Origin: Sphingomonas sp. UNC305MFCol5.2
Lineage (GTDB): Bacteria > Pseudomonadota > Alphaproteobacteria > Sphingomonadales > Sphingomonadaceae
NCBI RefSeq assembly: GCF_000712135.1
Contig: NZ_JOOE01000001.1
Coordinates: forward strand, 992,001 to 1,056,000
Length of the DNA stretch: 64,000 nt
Direction of reading: 5' to 3'
Position numbers and translations under genes: made by a program. A model generated the notes under the pieces. That model saw only the letters and a list, made by a program, of their open reading frames with translations. It searched no databases and was not told the DNA's origin. This document shows, in pieces, positions 37,988 to 48,420 of the stretch; the first letter of the stretch is position 1; each line of letters opens with the position of its first letter.

Positions 37988-39733
37988 GTGACCGAGAAGA
38001 GCGGAGCAGACATCCTGATCGAGGCGTTGAGCGACCTCGGTGTGGAGGTCATCTTCGGCTATCCCGGTGGCGCGGTGCTTCCGATTTACGACGCGCTCTT
38101 CAAGCAGGACCGCATCAAGCACGTCCTCGTCCGTCACGAGCAGGCCGCGACCCACGCCGCGGAGGGCTATGCCCGCTCGACCGGCAAGCCCGGTGTCGTG
38201 CTCGTCACTTCGGGCCCGGGCGCGACCAACGCCGTCACCGGGATCACCGATGCGCTGATGGATTCGATCCCGATGGTCGTGATCACCGGCCAGGTCCCGA
38301 CCGCTTTGATCGGCACCGACGCATTCCAGGAGGCCGACACGGTCGGCATCACGCGGCACTGCACAAAGCATAATTACCTCGTGAAGGGCCCCGAGACGCT
38401 CGGCAGCATCATCCACGAGGCGTTCCACATCGCCACTTCGGGCCGCCCCGGACCGGTGGTCGTCGACATCCCCAAGGACGTGCAGGTCGCCACTGCGCGC
38501 TACGAGGCGCCGGGTCCGATCCAGCACAAGACCTATCGTCCGCAGACCCAGCCCGATGCCGCGAAGATCCAGGAAGCGGTCGACATGCTCGCCGCCGCCG
38601 AGCGCCCGGTCTTCTACACCGGCGGCGGGATCATCAATTCGGGTCCCGAGGCCTCGAAGCTGCTGCGCGAACTCGCGGCGATGACGGGCGCGCCGGTCAC
38701 CTCGACGCTGATGGGCCTGGGCGCCCTGCCCGCCTCGTCGGACCAGTGGCTGGGCATGCTCGGCATGCACGGCACCTACGAAGCCAATTGGGCGATGAAC
38801 AAGGCGGACCTGATCATCGCCTTCGGCGCGCGTTTCGACGATCGCGTCACCGGCCGGCTCGACGCGTTCGCGCCGAACTCCCGGAAAGTGCACATCGACA
38901 TCGACCGGTCGAGCGTGAACAAGAATGTCCGCGTCGACCTGCCGATCATCGGCGATGTCGGCATCGCGCTCCGCGAGATGATCGATTGCTGGAGGGCCCG
39001 TCAGCACCCGAAGCCCGACCTCACCGAATGGTGGAACCGCATCAACGGCTGGCGCCAGACCCGCTGCCTCGATTTCGAGGAGAAGGGCGACGCGATCATG
39101 CCGCAGCGCGCGATCCGCGCACTGTACGAGGCGACGAAGCACCGCGCGCCGATCATCACTACCGAAGTCGGCCAGCACCAGATGTGGGCCGCGCAGCATT
39201 TCGGCTTCGAGGCGCCCAACAAATGGCTGACCTCGGGCGGCCTCGGCACGATGGGCTACGGCCTGCCCGCCGCGATCGGCGCGCAGCTCGGCCATCCGGA
39301 CGCGCTGGTGATCGACATCGCCGGCGAGGCGTCGATCCAGATGAACATCCAGGAGCTGGCGACCGCGACCCAATATCGCCTGCCGGTCAAGATCTTCATC
39401 CTCAACAACGAATATATGGGCATGGTCCGCCAGTGGCAGGAGCTGACCTATCAGTCGCGTTATTCGGAGAGCTACAGCGACGCGCTCCCCGATTTCGTCA
39501 AGCTCGCCGAGGCCTATGGCTGGAAGGGCATTCGCATCGAGGGCCGGCAGGAGCTCGAGCCGGGCATTAGCGAGATGCTGGCCCATGACGGGCCGGTGCT
39601 CGTCGATTGCCGGGTGGCCAAGCTCGCCAATTGCTTCCCGATGATCCCGTCGGGCGCCGCCCATACCGAAATGCTGCTCCAGGCCGCCGAAGTCTCCGGC
39701 GAAATGGACGACGAAGCCAAGGCACTGGTCTGA
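37988..39733 (+). CDS. ilvB: Acetolactate synthase large subunit
   Basis: Thiamine-diphosphate enzyme making acetolactate and aceto-hydroxybutyrate for valine, leucine and isoleucine. The 581-residue protein has the activating Glu in VRHEQAATHAAEGYAR (near 47-60), SGPGATNAVTGI, FAD-site region around LGALPASSDQWLGMLGMHG, and the ThDP motif IAGEASIQMNIQEL at about 440-453. GTG start with AGGAGG upstream. First gene of ilvB - orf70 - ilvN - ilvC; its stop overlaps the next start by one base (TGATG). Confidence 0.97.
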   Translation: MTEKSGADILIEALSDLGVEVIFGYPGGAVLPIYDALFKQDRIKHVLVRHEQAATHAAEGYARSTGKPGVVLVTSGPGATNAVTGITDALMDSIPMVVITGQVPTALIGTDAFQEADTVGITRHCTKHNYLVKGPETLGSIIHEAFHIATSGRPGPVVVDIPKDVQVATARYEAPGPIQHKTYRPQTQPDAAKIQEAVDMLAAAERPVFYTGGGIINSGPEASKLLRELAAMTGAPVTSTLMGLGALPASSDQWLGMLGMHGTYEANWAMNKADLIIAFGARFDDRVTGRLDAFAPNSRKVHIDIDRSSVNKNVRVDLPIIGDVGIALREMIDCWRARQHPKPDLTEWWNRINGWRQTRCLDFEEKGDAIMPQRAIRALYEATKHRAPIITTEVGQHQMWAAQHFGFEAPNKWLTSGGLGTMGYGLPAAIGAQLGHPDALVIDIAGEASIQMNIQELATATQYRLPVKIFILNNEYMGMVRQWQELTYQSRYSESYSDALPDFVKLAEAYGWKGIRIEGRQELEPGISEMLAHDGPVLVDCRVAKLANCFPMIPSGAAHTEMLLQAAEVSGEMDDEAKALV

Positions 39734-39945
39734 TGACTGCGCTCGAAATGGAAATGCCGTCGCTGACGGCCGAGCGCGGCTTTGCGGCAATGCGTCACTT
39801 TCTCGATGCCTATCGGGAGCGTGATGGCGGGCAGAGCGATGACCTGGCCATGCTGCTCAGTTCGCTAGCGCCGAAAAGCGACGGCAAGCCCGTTGACATC
39901 GCCCTTTGGAACGACTGGCTCGAAGCCATCGAACGGACTCGCTGA
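39733..39945 (+). CDS. Unrecognised 70-residue protein inside the ilv operon
   Basis: An acidic, helical protein translated right after ilvB (TGATG overlap). It contains MRHFLDAYRERDGG, SDDLAMLLSSL and DGKPVDIALWNDWLEAI, a pattern that I have seen in short proteins of unknown function but cannot name. It ends one base before the ilvN start codon. Tight coupling on both sides suggests it is made with acetolactate synthase, either as an accessory or just as a passenger. Confidence 0.75.
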   Translation: MTALEMEMPSLTAERGFAAMRHFLDAYRERDGGQSDDLAMLLSSLAPKSDGKPVDIALWNDWLEAIERTR

Positions 39946-39946
39946 A

Positions 39947-41600
<1,654 letters not shown>

Positions 41601-41610
41601 GCAACTCTTC

Positions 41611-41713
41611 TCCCTCTCCCCTTCAGGGGAGAGGGCCGGGGAGAGGGGCAAGTGCGGTGCGCCCTCGATAACCCCCTCTCCCCGGCCCTCTCCCCGCAAG
41701 CGGAGAGAGGGAG
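41611..41713. repeat. Intergenic palindromic repeat, family E, copy 1
   Basis: CCCTCTCCCCTTCAGGGGAGAGGGC... with an inverted arm ending CGGAGAGAGGGAG, between ilvC and the TMEM175-like gene. A very similar copy lies at 63573-63691 and a looser one at 56943-57133. Confidence 0.88.
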
Positions 41714-41770
41714 ACGCAGATTTCGCTCACCATTTCGGTTAGGCTCCCCACAATCGAAAAGGGGACCCCC

Positions 41771-42373
41771 ATGACCGAAGAAACCGAGGGCCGCGCCGGC
41801 GTGACCCGCGTCGAGGCCTATTCCGATGCAGTGATCGCGATCGTCGTGACGATCATGGTGCTCGAAATGCACGCGCCCGAGGAGCCCGGCTGGGGCAACC
41901 TCCTCCATTTGTGGCCGGTGTTCGTCTCCTATGCGCTCAGCTTCGCCTATGTCTCGATCTACTGGGTCAACCATCACCGGCTGTTCCACCACGCCACCCG
42001 CGTGACCAACGGCCTGCTCTGGTCGAACATCGCGTTGATCTTCGCGCTGTCGCTGATCCCCTTCGGCACCGCCTATCTGGGCGAGCAGATCTTCAGCCGC
42101 GACGCGACGCTCGTCTACATGGGCATCATGCTGCTGCCGTCCTTCACCTATATGTGGCTGCAGCGCACGATCCGGCGCACCGGCAGCCAGTCGGAAGAAT
42201 CGAAAGCCTATCACCGCCTCGCGCTGCGCAAGGGCGCGGCGGCGAGCGCGGTCTATGTCTCGGGCATCGCGCTCACCTTCGTCTCCCCCGCGCTCGGCCT
42301 CGGCTGCGCGGCTTTGGTGGCGATCTTCTGGTGCCTGCCCGCCAGCGCGCTCGATCACCTGTTCGAAGGCTGA
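41771..42373 (+). CDS. TMEM175-like (DUF1211) potassium channel
   Basis: A 200-residue inner-membrane protein with about six hydrophobic segments. The family signature RVEAYSDAVIAIVVTIMVLEM (first helix; usual form is R-x-x-x-F/Y-S-D-x-V-x-A-I) is at about 15-33, and VNHHRLF follows the third. Bacterial TMEM175 homologues are potassium-selective tetrameric channels. Good AAAGGGGA site before the ATG. It is separated from ilvC by a repeat, so it is likely transcribed separately or as a weak tail of the ilv operon. Confidence 0.88.
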   Translation: MTEETEGRAGVTRVEAYSDAVIAIVVTIMVLEMHAPEEPGWGNLLHLWPVFVSYALSFAYVSIYWVNHHRLFHHATRVTNGLLWSNIALIFALSLIPFGTAYLGEQIFSRDATLVYMGIMLLPSFTYMWLQRTIRRTGSQSEESKAYHRLALRKGAAASAVYVSGIALTFVSPALGLGCAALVAIFWCLPASALDHLFEG

Positions 42374-42376
42374 CGC

Positions 42377-42409
42377 AAAGCAAAACGGCCGGGGATCGCT
42401 CCCCGGCCG
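42377..42409 (-). terminator. Rho-independent terminator of the TonB receptor gene
   Basis: CGGCCGGGG (42386-42394) pairs with CCCCGGCCG (42401-42409). In minus orientation TTTTGCTTTG follows. It lies 21 bases beyond the receptor's stop codon and between convergent genes. Confidence 0.85.
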
Positions 42410-42430
42410 CCCGCGTTCGAGGATCGAGCC

Positions 42431-45106
42431 TCAGAAGCCGACGCGCACCCGCCCGCCGAAGAAGCGCGGATAGCCCGGATAGCCGGCATAGTTGCCCGTC
42501 TGCTCGGGCACCGCGAAGCCGGTGATATAGTAGAACTGGTTGGTGAGGTTCTCGACGAAGAACTCGGCCCGCCACCTCTTGTCCGACGATTCGAGCCCGA
42601 CCGTCGCGCTGATCAGCGGATAGCCCGGATTGTTGATCGGCGTGCGGCCGGTCACCGGATTGGGGTTGCCCGAAGGGATGGTCACTTCGCTGTTGTAGCG
42701 CATGTCGACATGGAAGAGCCCGTTGATCCGGTTGGTGATCGGCGGAGTCCAGGTCGTCGCCACGGTGACGGTGTGCTCGGGCTGGTTGTTGAACTGCCGC
42801 CCCTCCTGCCCGGCGAGCGGCGTGCCGGTGAAGTCGTTGCTGTCTGAATATTTCGCGCTGATATAGCTGTAGCCCAGCTGGAAGGTGAGGTCCCGGGCCG
42901 GGCGGATCGTCGATTCGATCTCGATGCCCTTGCTGACGCTCTTCGGCACGTTCTGGACGACGAAATTGTTGCCCGAGAATACCAGCGACTGGAGATTGTA
43001 GAAGTTCATGTAGAACGCCGCGACGTTCAGCGAGAATTCGCGGCTCGGGCTCGCCTTGAAGCCGATTTCGTAGGCGTCGTTGGTTTCCGCGCCGAAGCGC
43101 AGGTCCGAACCCTGCGCGCCGTTGCCGCCGAGCAGCACCGAATCGAACGTCGCCTGGTCGAGATTATAGCCGCCCGATTTGTAGCCATGGTCGAAGCTCG
43201 CATAAGCGAGCAACCGGTCCGAGACCTTGTACGCCAGCTTGGCGGTGCCGGTGATCTCGTTGTCGGTGAAATCGTCCTCGTAGTTGCCGTTGAACTCGGT
43301 GTTCACCGCCGGGTTGCAGCTCAGCAGGAACAGGTTGTTGAACAGCCCAGGGATCTGGCGGAGCACATTGGCATAGGCGGTCGCCGCCGGATTGCCCGCG
43401 CGCACCTGGTTGAAGAAGGTGCAGCTGCCCAGATTGTTGTTGATCGAGGCAGTCATGTCCTTGCTCTCATGGTTCCAGCGCGCACCCAGCGTCACCGAGA
43501 GCTTGTCGGTCACGTTGATGATGTTGTGCGTGAACAATGCGAAGGCGTTGGTCTTGACGCGGAAGTCGTCGGGGCTGTTGCCCTGCCCCGCCACCGCGCC
43601 CGGAAGCGGGCTCGCCGCAAGCGCGGCAAGGCCCGGGATCGGCGTGCGCGGATAGTTGGGGATCACGCAGGCGGCGGCCGGTGCGGTGCCGGCCTGCGCC
43701 CGGAAACAGCCGACCAGCGGAGCCAGCGCGCCATATGCTGCGGTGAGCGCGGGCAAGGTGTTGGGAACCGCGGGGTTGAGCAGAGCCGCGCCGACCGTCG
43801 GCACCGTCGGCCCCAGCGAGCCGTAGAATTGCAGCGGCGTGCCGAACCCGGCGCGGAGCTGGCCGGCGAACACCGTATCGACATAGCGATTGCCGTCATT
43901 GCCGATCTGCACCACGTCGCGCAGCTTGTTGGTCTCGTTCAGGTAGAAGCCGCCGATCAGCCAGTCGAGCTTGTCGCCGAACGCCGAGCCCTGCAGGCGC
44001 AGCTCCTGCGTGAAATCGGTCAGCTCGTTGCGATAGCCGTTGCGATAGGCACGATCGATGCCCGAGAAATCGATGTCCTGGTTCCGGATCACACGCCAGT
44101 TGCGATAGGCGGTGATCGAAGTGAGCTTGGTCCCGCCCAGATCCCAGTTGAGTTCGCCCGAGAAGCCCCAGTCCTTGACCTTCTCGGCGTAATCGCGGTT
44201 GGGCGACATCGCCTGGGTTCGATCGCTGCCGGGCCCGGTGTAGAGACCGACCAGCCCTTGCGCCGCCGCGATGCTCTGGATCGCCGGGGCGAGCGGCCCG
44301 CGCACCACCGAGACTGCGCCGCAGCATTGCTCGTCGGTCTCGTAATAATCGCCGATCAGGCGGAAAGTGATGTCGCCGCTGTCGAGCAAAGCCTGGCCGC
44401 GGACGTTCCAGCGGTTGATGTCGTTGATCGCGCGATCGCTGTTCGCGTCGTTGATATAGCCGTCGCGTTTGCGATAGCCCGCGTCGAGGCGCAGCGCGAG
44501 CGACTGGCTCACCGGCCCGGTGATCGCGCCCTTCACGCCGTACGCATTGTAGTTGCCGTACATCCCCTCGACATAGCCGTGGGTCTCGAACTGCGGCTGG
44601 GCGGTGTAGATGCTGAGCGCGCCGGCCGAGGTGTTGCGGCCGAACAAGGTGCCCTGGGGCCCGCGCAGCACTTCGACGCGCTCGAGCTCGGGAAGTTCGG
44701 AGATCGCCACGCCGGCGCGGGCGCGGAACACGCCGTCGATGAACACGCCGACAGCGGGCTCGAAGCCGGGATTGTCGCCGCCGGTAGTTATGCCGCGGAG
44801 ATAGATGGTGGTGCCTGTCGCCGAAGACTGACCGGTGGAGCTCTGCAGCGAAGGCGCGAGCTGCTCGAGGTCACGAACATTGTCGACGCCGGCATTCTGG
44901 AGAAGCTCGGGCCCGATCGCAGTGATCGCGATCGGCACGTCCTGGACAGTCTCGTTACGCCGGGTGGCGGTGACGACGATGTCGTTGGCGCTCTGATATT
45001 CCTGCGTCTGCGTTTCGTCGGTGGTTGTGGCGGTATCCTGTGCGAACGCTGGCATCGCCAAAAGCAAGCCAAGCGCAGTCGCCGCGAGCAAATCGAGCTT
45101 CTTCAT
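42431..45106 (-). CDS. TonB-dependent outer membrane receptor
   Basis: An 891-residue gated barrel that takes up an iron complex, vitamin, carbohydrate or other nutrient with energy from TonB. It has a signal peptide (about 1-22), a plug domain (about 45-165, IVVTATRRNETVQDVPIAITA, IYLRGI, VEVLRGPQGTLFGRNTSAGAL), a 22-strand type barrel and the terminal Phe of outer-membrane proteins (RVRVGF). The subfamily with a VEGMYGNYNAYGVKGAI strand is very common in sphingomonads and its substrates are mostly unknown. No adjacent gene suggests one. A candidate promoter is at 45178-45206. Confidence 0.95.
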   Translation of the reverse strand: MKKLDLLAATALGLLLAMPAFAQDTATTTDETQTQEYQSANDIVVTATRRNETVQDVPIAITAIGPELLQNAGVDNVRDLEQLAPSLQSSTGQSSATGTTIYLRGITTGGDNPGFEPAVGVFIDGVFRARAGVAISELPELERVEVLRGPQGTLFGRNTSAGALSIYTAQPQFETHGYVEGMYGNYNAYGVKGAITGPVSQSLALRLDAGYRKRDGYINDANSDRAINDINRWNVRGQALLDSGDITFRLIGDYYETDEQCCGAVSVVRGPLAPAIQSIAAAQGLVGLYTGPGSDRTQAMSPNRDYAEKVKDWGFSGELNWDLGGTKLTSITAYRNWRVIRNQDIDFSGIDRAYRNGYRNELTDFTQELRLQGSAFGDKLDWLIGGFYLNETNKLRDVVQIGNDGNRYVDTVFAGQLRAGFGTPLQFYGSLGPTVPTVGAALLNPAVPNTLPALTAAYGALAPLVGCFRAQAGTAPAAACVIPNYPRTPIPGLAALAASPLPGAVAGQGNSPDDFRVKTNAFALFTHNIINVTDKLSVTLGARWNHESKDMTASINNNLGSCTFFNQVRAGNPAATAYANVLRQIPGLFNNLFLLSCNPAVNTEFNGNYEDDFTDNEITGTAKLAYKVSDRLLAYASFDHGYKSGGYNLDQATFDSVLLGGNGAQGSDLRFGAETNDAYEIGFKASPSREFSLNVAAFYMNFYNLQSLVFSGNNFVVQNVPKSVSKGIEIESTIRPARDLTFQLGYSYISAKYSDSNDFTGTPLAGQEGRQFNNQPEHTVTVATTWTPPITNRINGLFHVDMRYNSEVTIPSGNPNPVTGRTPINNPGYPLISATVGLESSDKRWRAEFFVENLTNQFYYITGFAVPEQTGNYAGYPGYPRFFGGRVRVGF

Positions 45107-45177
45107 GGGTAATGTCCCCCCTCTCCTGATCGCCTCCGGCTCTTATCCGGTGTCGACGTTGCTTTTATTACGCATGC

Positions 45178-45206
45178 AACTAACGCTGCATTTTTCGAGC
45201 CGTCAA
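45178..45206 (-). promoter_or_regulatory. Candidate promoter of the TonB receptor
   Basis: On the minus strand TTGACG (45206-45201) is followed after 17 bases by TTAGTT (45183-45178), about 70 bases before the ATG. The leader between them contains GGAGAGGGGGG close to the start codon. Confidence 0.42.
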
Positions 45207-45338
45207 CGGGATTGCAGCGCGGAACTTCGCGGTTTCCAGCCGTTTTTCGCCGGGCGGTACAGATAGGCAACAGGTGCCGCGCGGCGAAGACAAGCATGCC
45301 GTAGCGTAAAATGGATCAAGGCAAGGAAGGACGGGTAG

Positions 45339-45959
45339 ATGGCGGAAATTCACGATCCTGCGGAAGATGGCGATCTGGTCGCCTCGCCCGCCAAGATCGC
45401 CGTGCCCGACGACGTTGCCGATGCGATCCGCACGCTGATCCGCTGGGCCGGCGACGATCCCGGCCGCGAAGGCCTGATCGACACGCCCCAGCGCGTCGCC
45501 CGCGCGTGGAAGGAATATTGCCAGGGCTATGGAGAGGATCCCGCGCACCACCTCTCGCGCGTGTTCGAGGAAGTCGGCGGCTATGACGAGATCGTGCTCC
45601 TGAAGGACATCCCGTTCCAGTCGCATTGCGAGCACCATATGGCGCCGATCATCGGTAAGGCGTCGATCGCCTACCTGCCGAAGGATCATGTCGTCGGCAT
45701 CTCGAAGCTGGCGCGCGTGCTCCACGCCTTCGCACGCCGCCTGCAGGTCCAGGAGCGCCTCACCGCCGAAGTCGCGGATTGCATCTGGAACGAACTCGAG
45801 CCGGTGGGTGTCGCCGTGGTGATCGAGGCGAGCCACGCCTGCATGACCGCGCGCGGCGTGCGCACCCCCGGCGTCGGCATGGTCACCAGCCGGATGATGG
45901 GCGTGTTCCGCGAAGACGAGCGCAGCCGCCGCGAGGTGCTCGCCTTGATGGGTTATTGA
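45339..45959 (+). CDS. folE: GTP cyclohydrolase I
   Basis: Converts GTP to dihydroneopterin triphosphate, the first step of tetrahydrofolate synthesis. The 206-residue protein has zinc ligands in SHCEHHMAPI (Cys and His) and in EASHACMTARGV, and the substrate loop KDHVVGISKLAR. The length is usual for the type IA enzyme. It heads a group with a FolM-like reductase and folB, though a 71-bp palindrome follows it. Confidence 0.96.
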   Translation: MAEIHDPAEDGDLVASPAKIAVPDDVADAIRTLIRWAGDDPGREGLIDTPQRVARAWKEYCQGYGEDPAHHLSRVFEEVGGYDEIVLLKDIPFQSHCEHHMAPIIGKASIAYLPKDHVVGISKLARVLHAFARRLQVQERLTAEVADCIWNELEPVGVAVVIEASHACMTARGVRTPGVGMVTSRMMGVFREDERSRREVLALMGY

Positions 45960-45981
45960 TGGGAAGCGCGGCGCCCTCCCT

Positions 45982-46052
45982 CCGTTCGTTTCGAGCGAAG
46001 TCGAGAAACGGTTGTGCAGCGAAGGCTTCTCGACTTCGCTCGAAGCGAACGG
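45982..46052. repeat. Intergenic palindromic repeat, family D, copy 1
   Basis: CCGTTCGTTTCGAGCGAAGTCGAGAAAC at 45982-46010 and an inverted arm CTTCTCGACTTCGCTCGAAGCGAACGG at 46026-46052. A second copy is at 54517-54592. Its right arm runs up to 14 bases before the FolM-like start codon, and it supplies a spurious N-terminal extension of that frame. Confidence 0.88.
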
Positions 46053-46065
46053 TTACGAGTACGTC

Positions 46066-46836
46066 ATGGCAATGAACGTCCTCGTCACCGGCGGCGCGCG
46101 GCGCATCGGCGCGGGGATCGCGCGCCGGCTGGCGCTGCGCGGGCATGCCGTAGCGATCCACCATCACCACGCCCCCGACGACGCCGAAGCGCTGCGCGAC
46201 GCGATCGCCGCGGCGGGCGGCAGTGCCTGTGTGGTCACGGGCGAACTTGCCGATGCCGCCACCGCGCCCGCGCTGATCGCCGATGCGCGCGAGGGGTTGG
46301 GCGGGCCGGTCACCGGTCTCGTCAACAATGCCTCTTTATTCGTCTTCGATGCGCTCCCGATCACCGATTTCGCATTGCTCGACCAGCATATGCGCGTGAA
46401 CCTCGGCGCGCCGGTGGCGCTCGCTTCGGCGCTGGCGGCGCAGGAAGACATGGACGAAGGCGCGGTGGTCAATCTGCTCGACCAGAAGGTCGCCAATCTC
46501 AACCCCGATTTCTTCACCTATACCTGCAGCAAGGCCGCGCTCGCCGCCGCGACGCAGATGATGGCGCAGGCGCTCAGCCCGCGGATCCGCGTCAATGCGG
46601 TGTCGCCCGGCCTGACCTTGCCCAGCCTCGATCAGACGCCCGAACAATTCTCGGAACATGCCCGCCAGAATTTGCTCCAGCGCCCCGTAGCGCTCGACGA
46701 CGTGGCCGCGACGGTCGAGCATCTGCTCACTTCGCGCAGCATCACCGGCCAGAACATCTTCGTCGATTGCGGCCAGCGTTTCCTGCCGCGCGACGGCGAC
46801 GTGATGTTCGAAGGTCGCGAGCGTCCCGATGCCTGA
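46066..46836 (+). CDS. FolM-like short-chain dehydrogenase
   Basis: A 256-residue SDR. The nucleotide motif TGGARRIGAGIA (about 8-19), with its RRIG, is the form seen in pteridine reductases and dihydromonapterin reductase FolM. NNAS, the Tyr-xxx-Lys pair (YTCSK) and a Ser before it are present. Position between folE and folB, with an 8-bp overlap into folB, supports a role in pteridine reduction (dihydropterin or dihydrofolate to the tetrahydro form). ATG 46066 is chosen; ATG 46072 also fits. Assignment is by motif and context. Confidence 0.7.
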   Translation: MAMNVLVTGGARRIGAGIARRLALRGHAVAIHHHHAPDDAEALRDAIAAAGGSACVVTGELADAATAPALIADAREGLGGPVTGLVNNASLFVFDALPITDFALLDQHMRVNLGAPVALASALAAQEDMDEGAVVNLLDQKVANLNPDFFTYTCSKAALAAATQMMAQALSPRIRVNAVSPGLTLPSLDQTPEQFSEHARQNLLQRPVALDDVAATVEHLLTSRSITGQNIFVDCGQRFLPRDGDVMFEGRERPDA

Positions 46837-47182
46837 ATACACGATCCGGCTCGACGGGCTCGAAGTGACGATGGGCCTCGGCGTCCACCCCGAGGAGCGC
46901 GCCGGACCGCAGCGCGTGGTGCTCAGCGTCGCGATGGCCTGCCGCTACGCCACCGCGCCGCAGGATCGCATCGAAGACGTCGTGAACTATGATTTCCTCC
47001 GCGAACGCATCCTCGCGCTCGCCGCCTCGCGCCATTTCGAGCTGCAGGAAGTGCTGTGCGACGAAGTCGCCGCGCTCGCGCTTGCCGACCCCCGGGTGTA
47101 TCAAGTGCGGGTAAGCTCGACCAAGCTGGACATTTATCCGGACGCGCGGATCGGATGCGAGATCGTCCGCCTGCGCGATTGA
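46829..47182 (+). CDS. folB: Dihydroneopterin aldolase
   Basis: Cleaves dihydroneopterin to hydroxymethyl-dihydropterin and glycolaldehyde. The 117-residue product shows the family start (LDGLEVTMGLGVHPEER with the conserved Glu), the VVNYDFLRERI segment, and the catalytic-lysine region VSSTKLDIYPD. It overlaps the FolM-like gene by 8 bp. The MDR gene follows after 17 bp on the same strand. Confidence 0.9.
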   Translation: MPEYTIRLDGLEVTMGLGVHPEERAGPQRVVLSVAMACRYATAPQDRIEDVVNYDFLRERILALAASRHFELQEVLCDEVAALALADPRVYQVRVSSTKLDIYPDARIGCEIVRLRD

Positions 47183-47199
47183 CTGGAACGGAGAGAAGG

Positions 47200-48327
47200 A
47201 TGCCCGATCGCCTCACCGGACTCGAACTGCGTTCCACCGTGTCGAACGACGGGAAGCTGACGCTCAGCCTCGAGCCCGTCACGCTCGATCCACCCGGCCC
47301 CGACGAAGTCATCGTCCGTGTCGAGGCGGCGCCGATCAATCCCTCGGATCTCGGGCTGCTGCTCGGCCCGGCCGACATGGCGACGCTCCAGCCCGGCGGC
47401 AGTGCGGATCGCCCGACCCTCACCGCCGCGATCCCCCAGGCGCGGATGGGCGCGATGAAGGCCCGCCTCGACCAGCCATTGCCCGTCGGCAACGAAGGCG
47501 CCGGCACCGTCGTGCAGGCGGGTGAGAATGTCGCGGGTCTGCTCGGCAGGAAGGTCGGGATGATCGGCGGCGCGATGTATGCGCAGTACCGCAAGATCGC
47601 CGCGCGCGACTGCATCCCGCTGCCCGAGGGCGCGAGCGCAGCCGACGGGGCATCGATGTTCGTCAATCCGCTCACGGCGCTGGCGATGGTCGAGACGCTC
47701 CGGATGGAGGGGCACAAGGCACTCGTCCACACCGCCGCCGCCTCCAATCTCGGCCAGATGCTCAACCGCATCTGCATCGCCGACGGCGTGCCCCTCGTGA
47801 ACGTGGTCCGCAACGATGCGCAGGCCGCGATCCTGCGCGAAATCGGCGCCAGACACATCGTCGACAGCAGCGCAGAAGACTTCCGCGAAAAGCTCACCGA
47901 CGCGATCGCCCAGACCGGCGCCACGCTGGTCTTCGACGCGATCGGCGGCGGCAAGCTCGCCAACGCGATTCTCCACGCAATGGAAGCCGCGGCCAACCGC
48001 AGCGCGACCGAATATAGCCGCTACGGCTCCTCCACGTTCAAGCAGGTCTATATCTACGGCGCGCTCGACCTCGGGCCCACCGAGCTCGACCGCGGCTACG
48101 GATTCGCCTGGAGTGTCAGCGGCTTCCTGCTCACGCCGTTCCTGATGAAGCTCGGCATGGAAGGCACGATGCGGCTGCGCGCCCGCGTCGCCGCGGAGCT
48201 GAAGACGACCTTCGCGAGCCATTACACCGCCACGATCTCGCTGACCGAGGCGCTCGATCCGGCCGTGGTCGCCGCCTACGCGAAAAAGGCGACCGGCGAG
48301 AAATATCTGATCGATCCGAGCCGCTGA
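47200..48327 (+). CDS. MDR-family NAD(P)H oxidoreductase (quinone reductase-like)
   Basis: A 375-residue medium-chain dehydrogenase/reductase of the quinone-reductase/crotonyl-reductase type. The N-terminal GroES-like half has VEAAPINPSDLGLLLG and VGNEGAGTVVQAG; the cofactor domain has HTAAASNLGQMLNR and a Rossmann-like segment. No catalytic-zinc His/Cys set is seen, consistent with a zinc-free reductase. Substrate unknown. GGAGAGAAGG precedes the ATG. It lies 17 bp after folB and may share its transcript without being part of folate synthesis. Confidence 0.85.
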   Translation: MPDRLTGLELRSTVSNDGKLTLSLEPVTLDPPGPDEVIVRVEAAPINPSDLGLLLGPADMATLQPGGSADRPTLTAAIPQARMGAMKARLDQPLPVGNEGAGTVVQAGENVAGLLGRKVGMIGGAMYAQYRKIAARDCIPLPEGASAADGASMFVNPLTALAMVETLRMEGHKALVHTAAASNLGQMLNRICIADGVPLVNVVRNDAQAAILREIGARHIVDSSAEDFREKLTDAIAQTGATLVFDAIGGGKLANAILHAMEAAANRSATEYSRYGSSTFKQVYIYGALDLGPTELDRGYGFAWSVSGFLLTPFLMKLGMEGTMRLRARVAAELKTTFASHYTATISLTEALDPAVVAAYAKKATGEKYLIDPSR

Positions 48328-48420
48328 ACTTCACGCAGAGCCAGCCGTTCTGTCATCGCCGAGTCACTGCCCCGGCGCATCCTGGCCAGGGCGGCGGGGG
48401 CCGAGTCGAGGAGACGAGCC

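Noticed and set aside
37757..39790. 677-codon minus-strand frame across miaA 3' end and ilvB
   Set aside because: Antisense to ilvB, which is certain; no domain or start site.
43187..45112. 641-codon open frame on the plus strand opposite the TonB receptor
   Set aside because: Shadow of a high-GC gene on the other strand; composition and repeats such as strings of Arg/Val/Ala are antisense artefacts and the minus strand is clearly the receptor.
47056..47199. Upstream extension of the MDR gene into folB
   Set aside because: The extension is folB in another frame; the ATG at 47200 has its own ribosome site.
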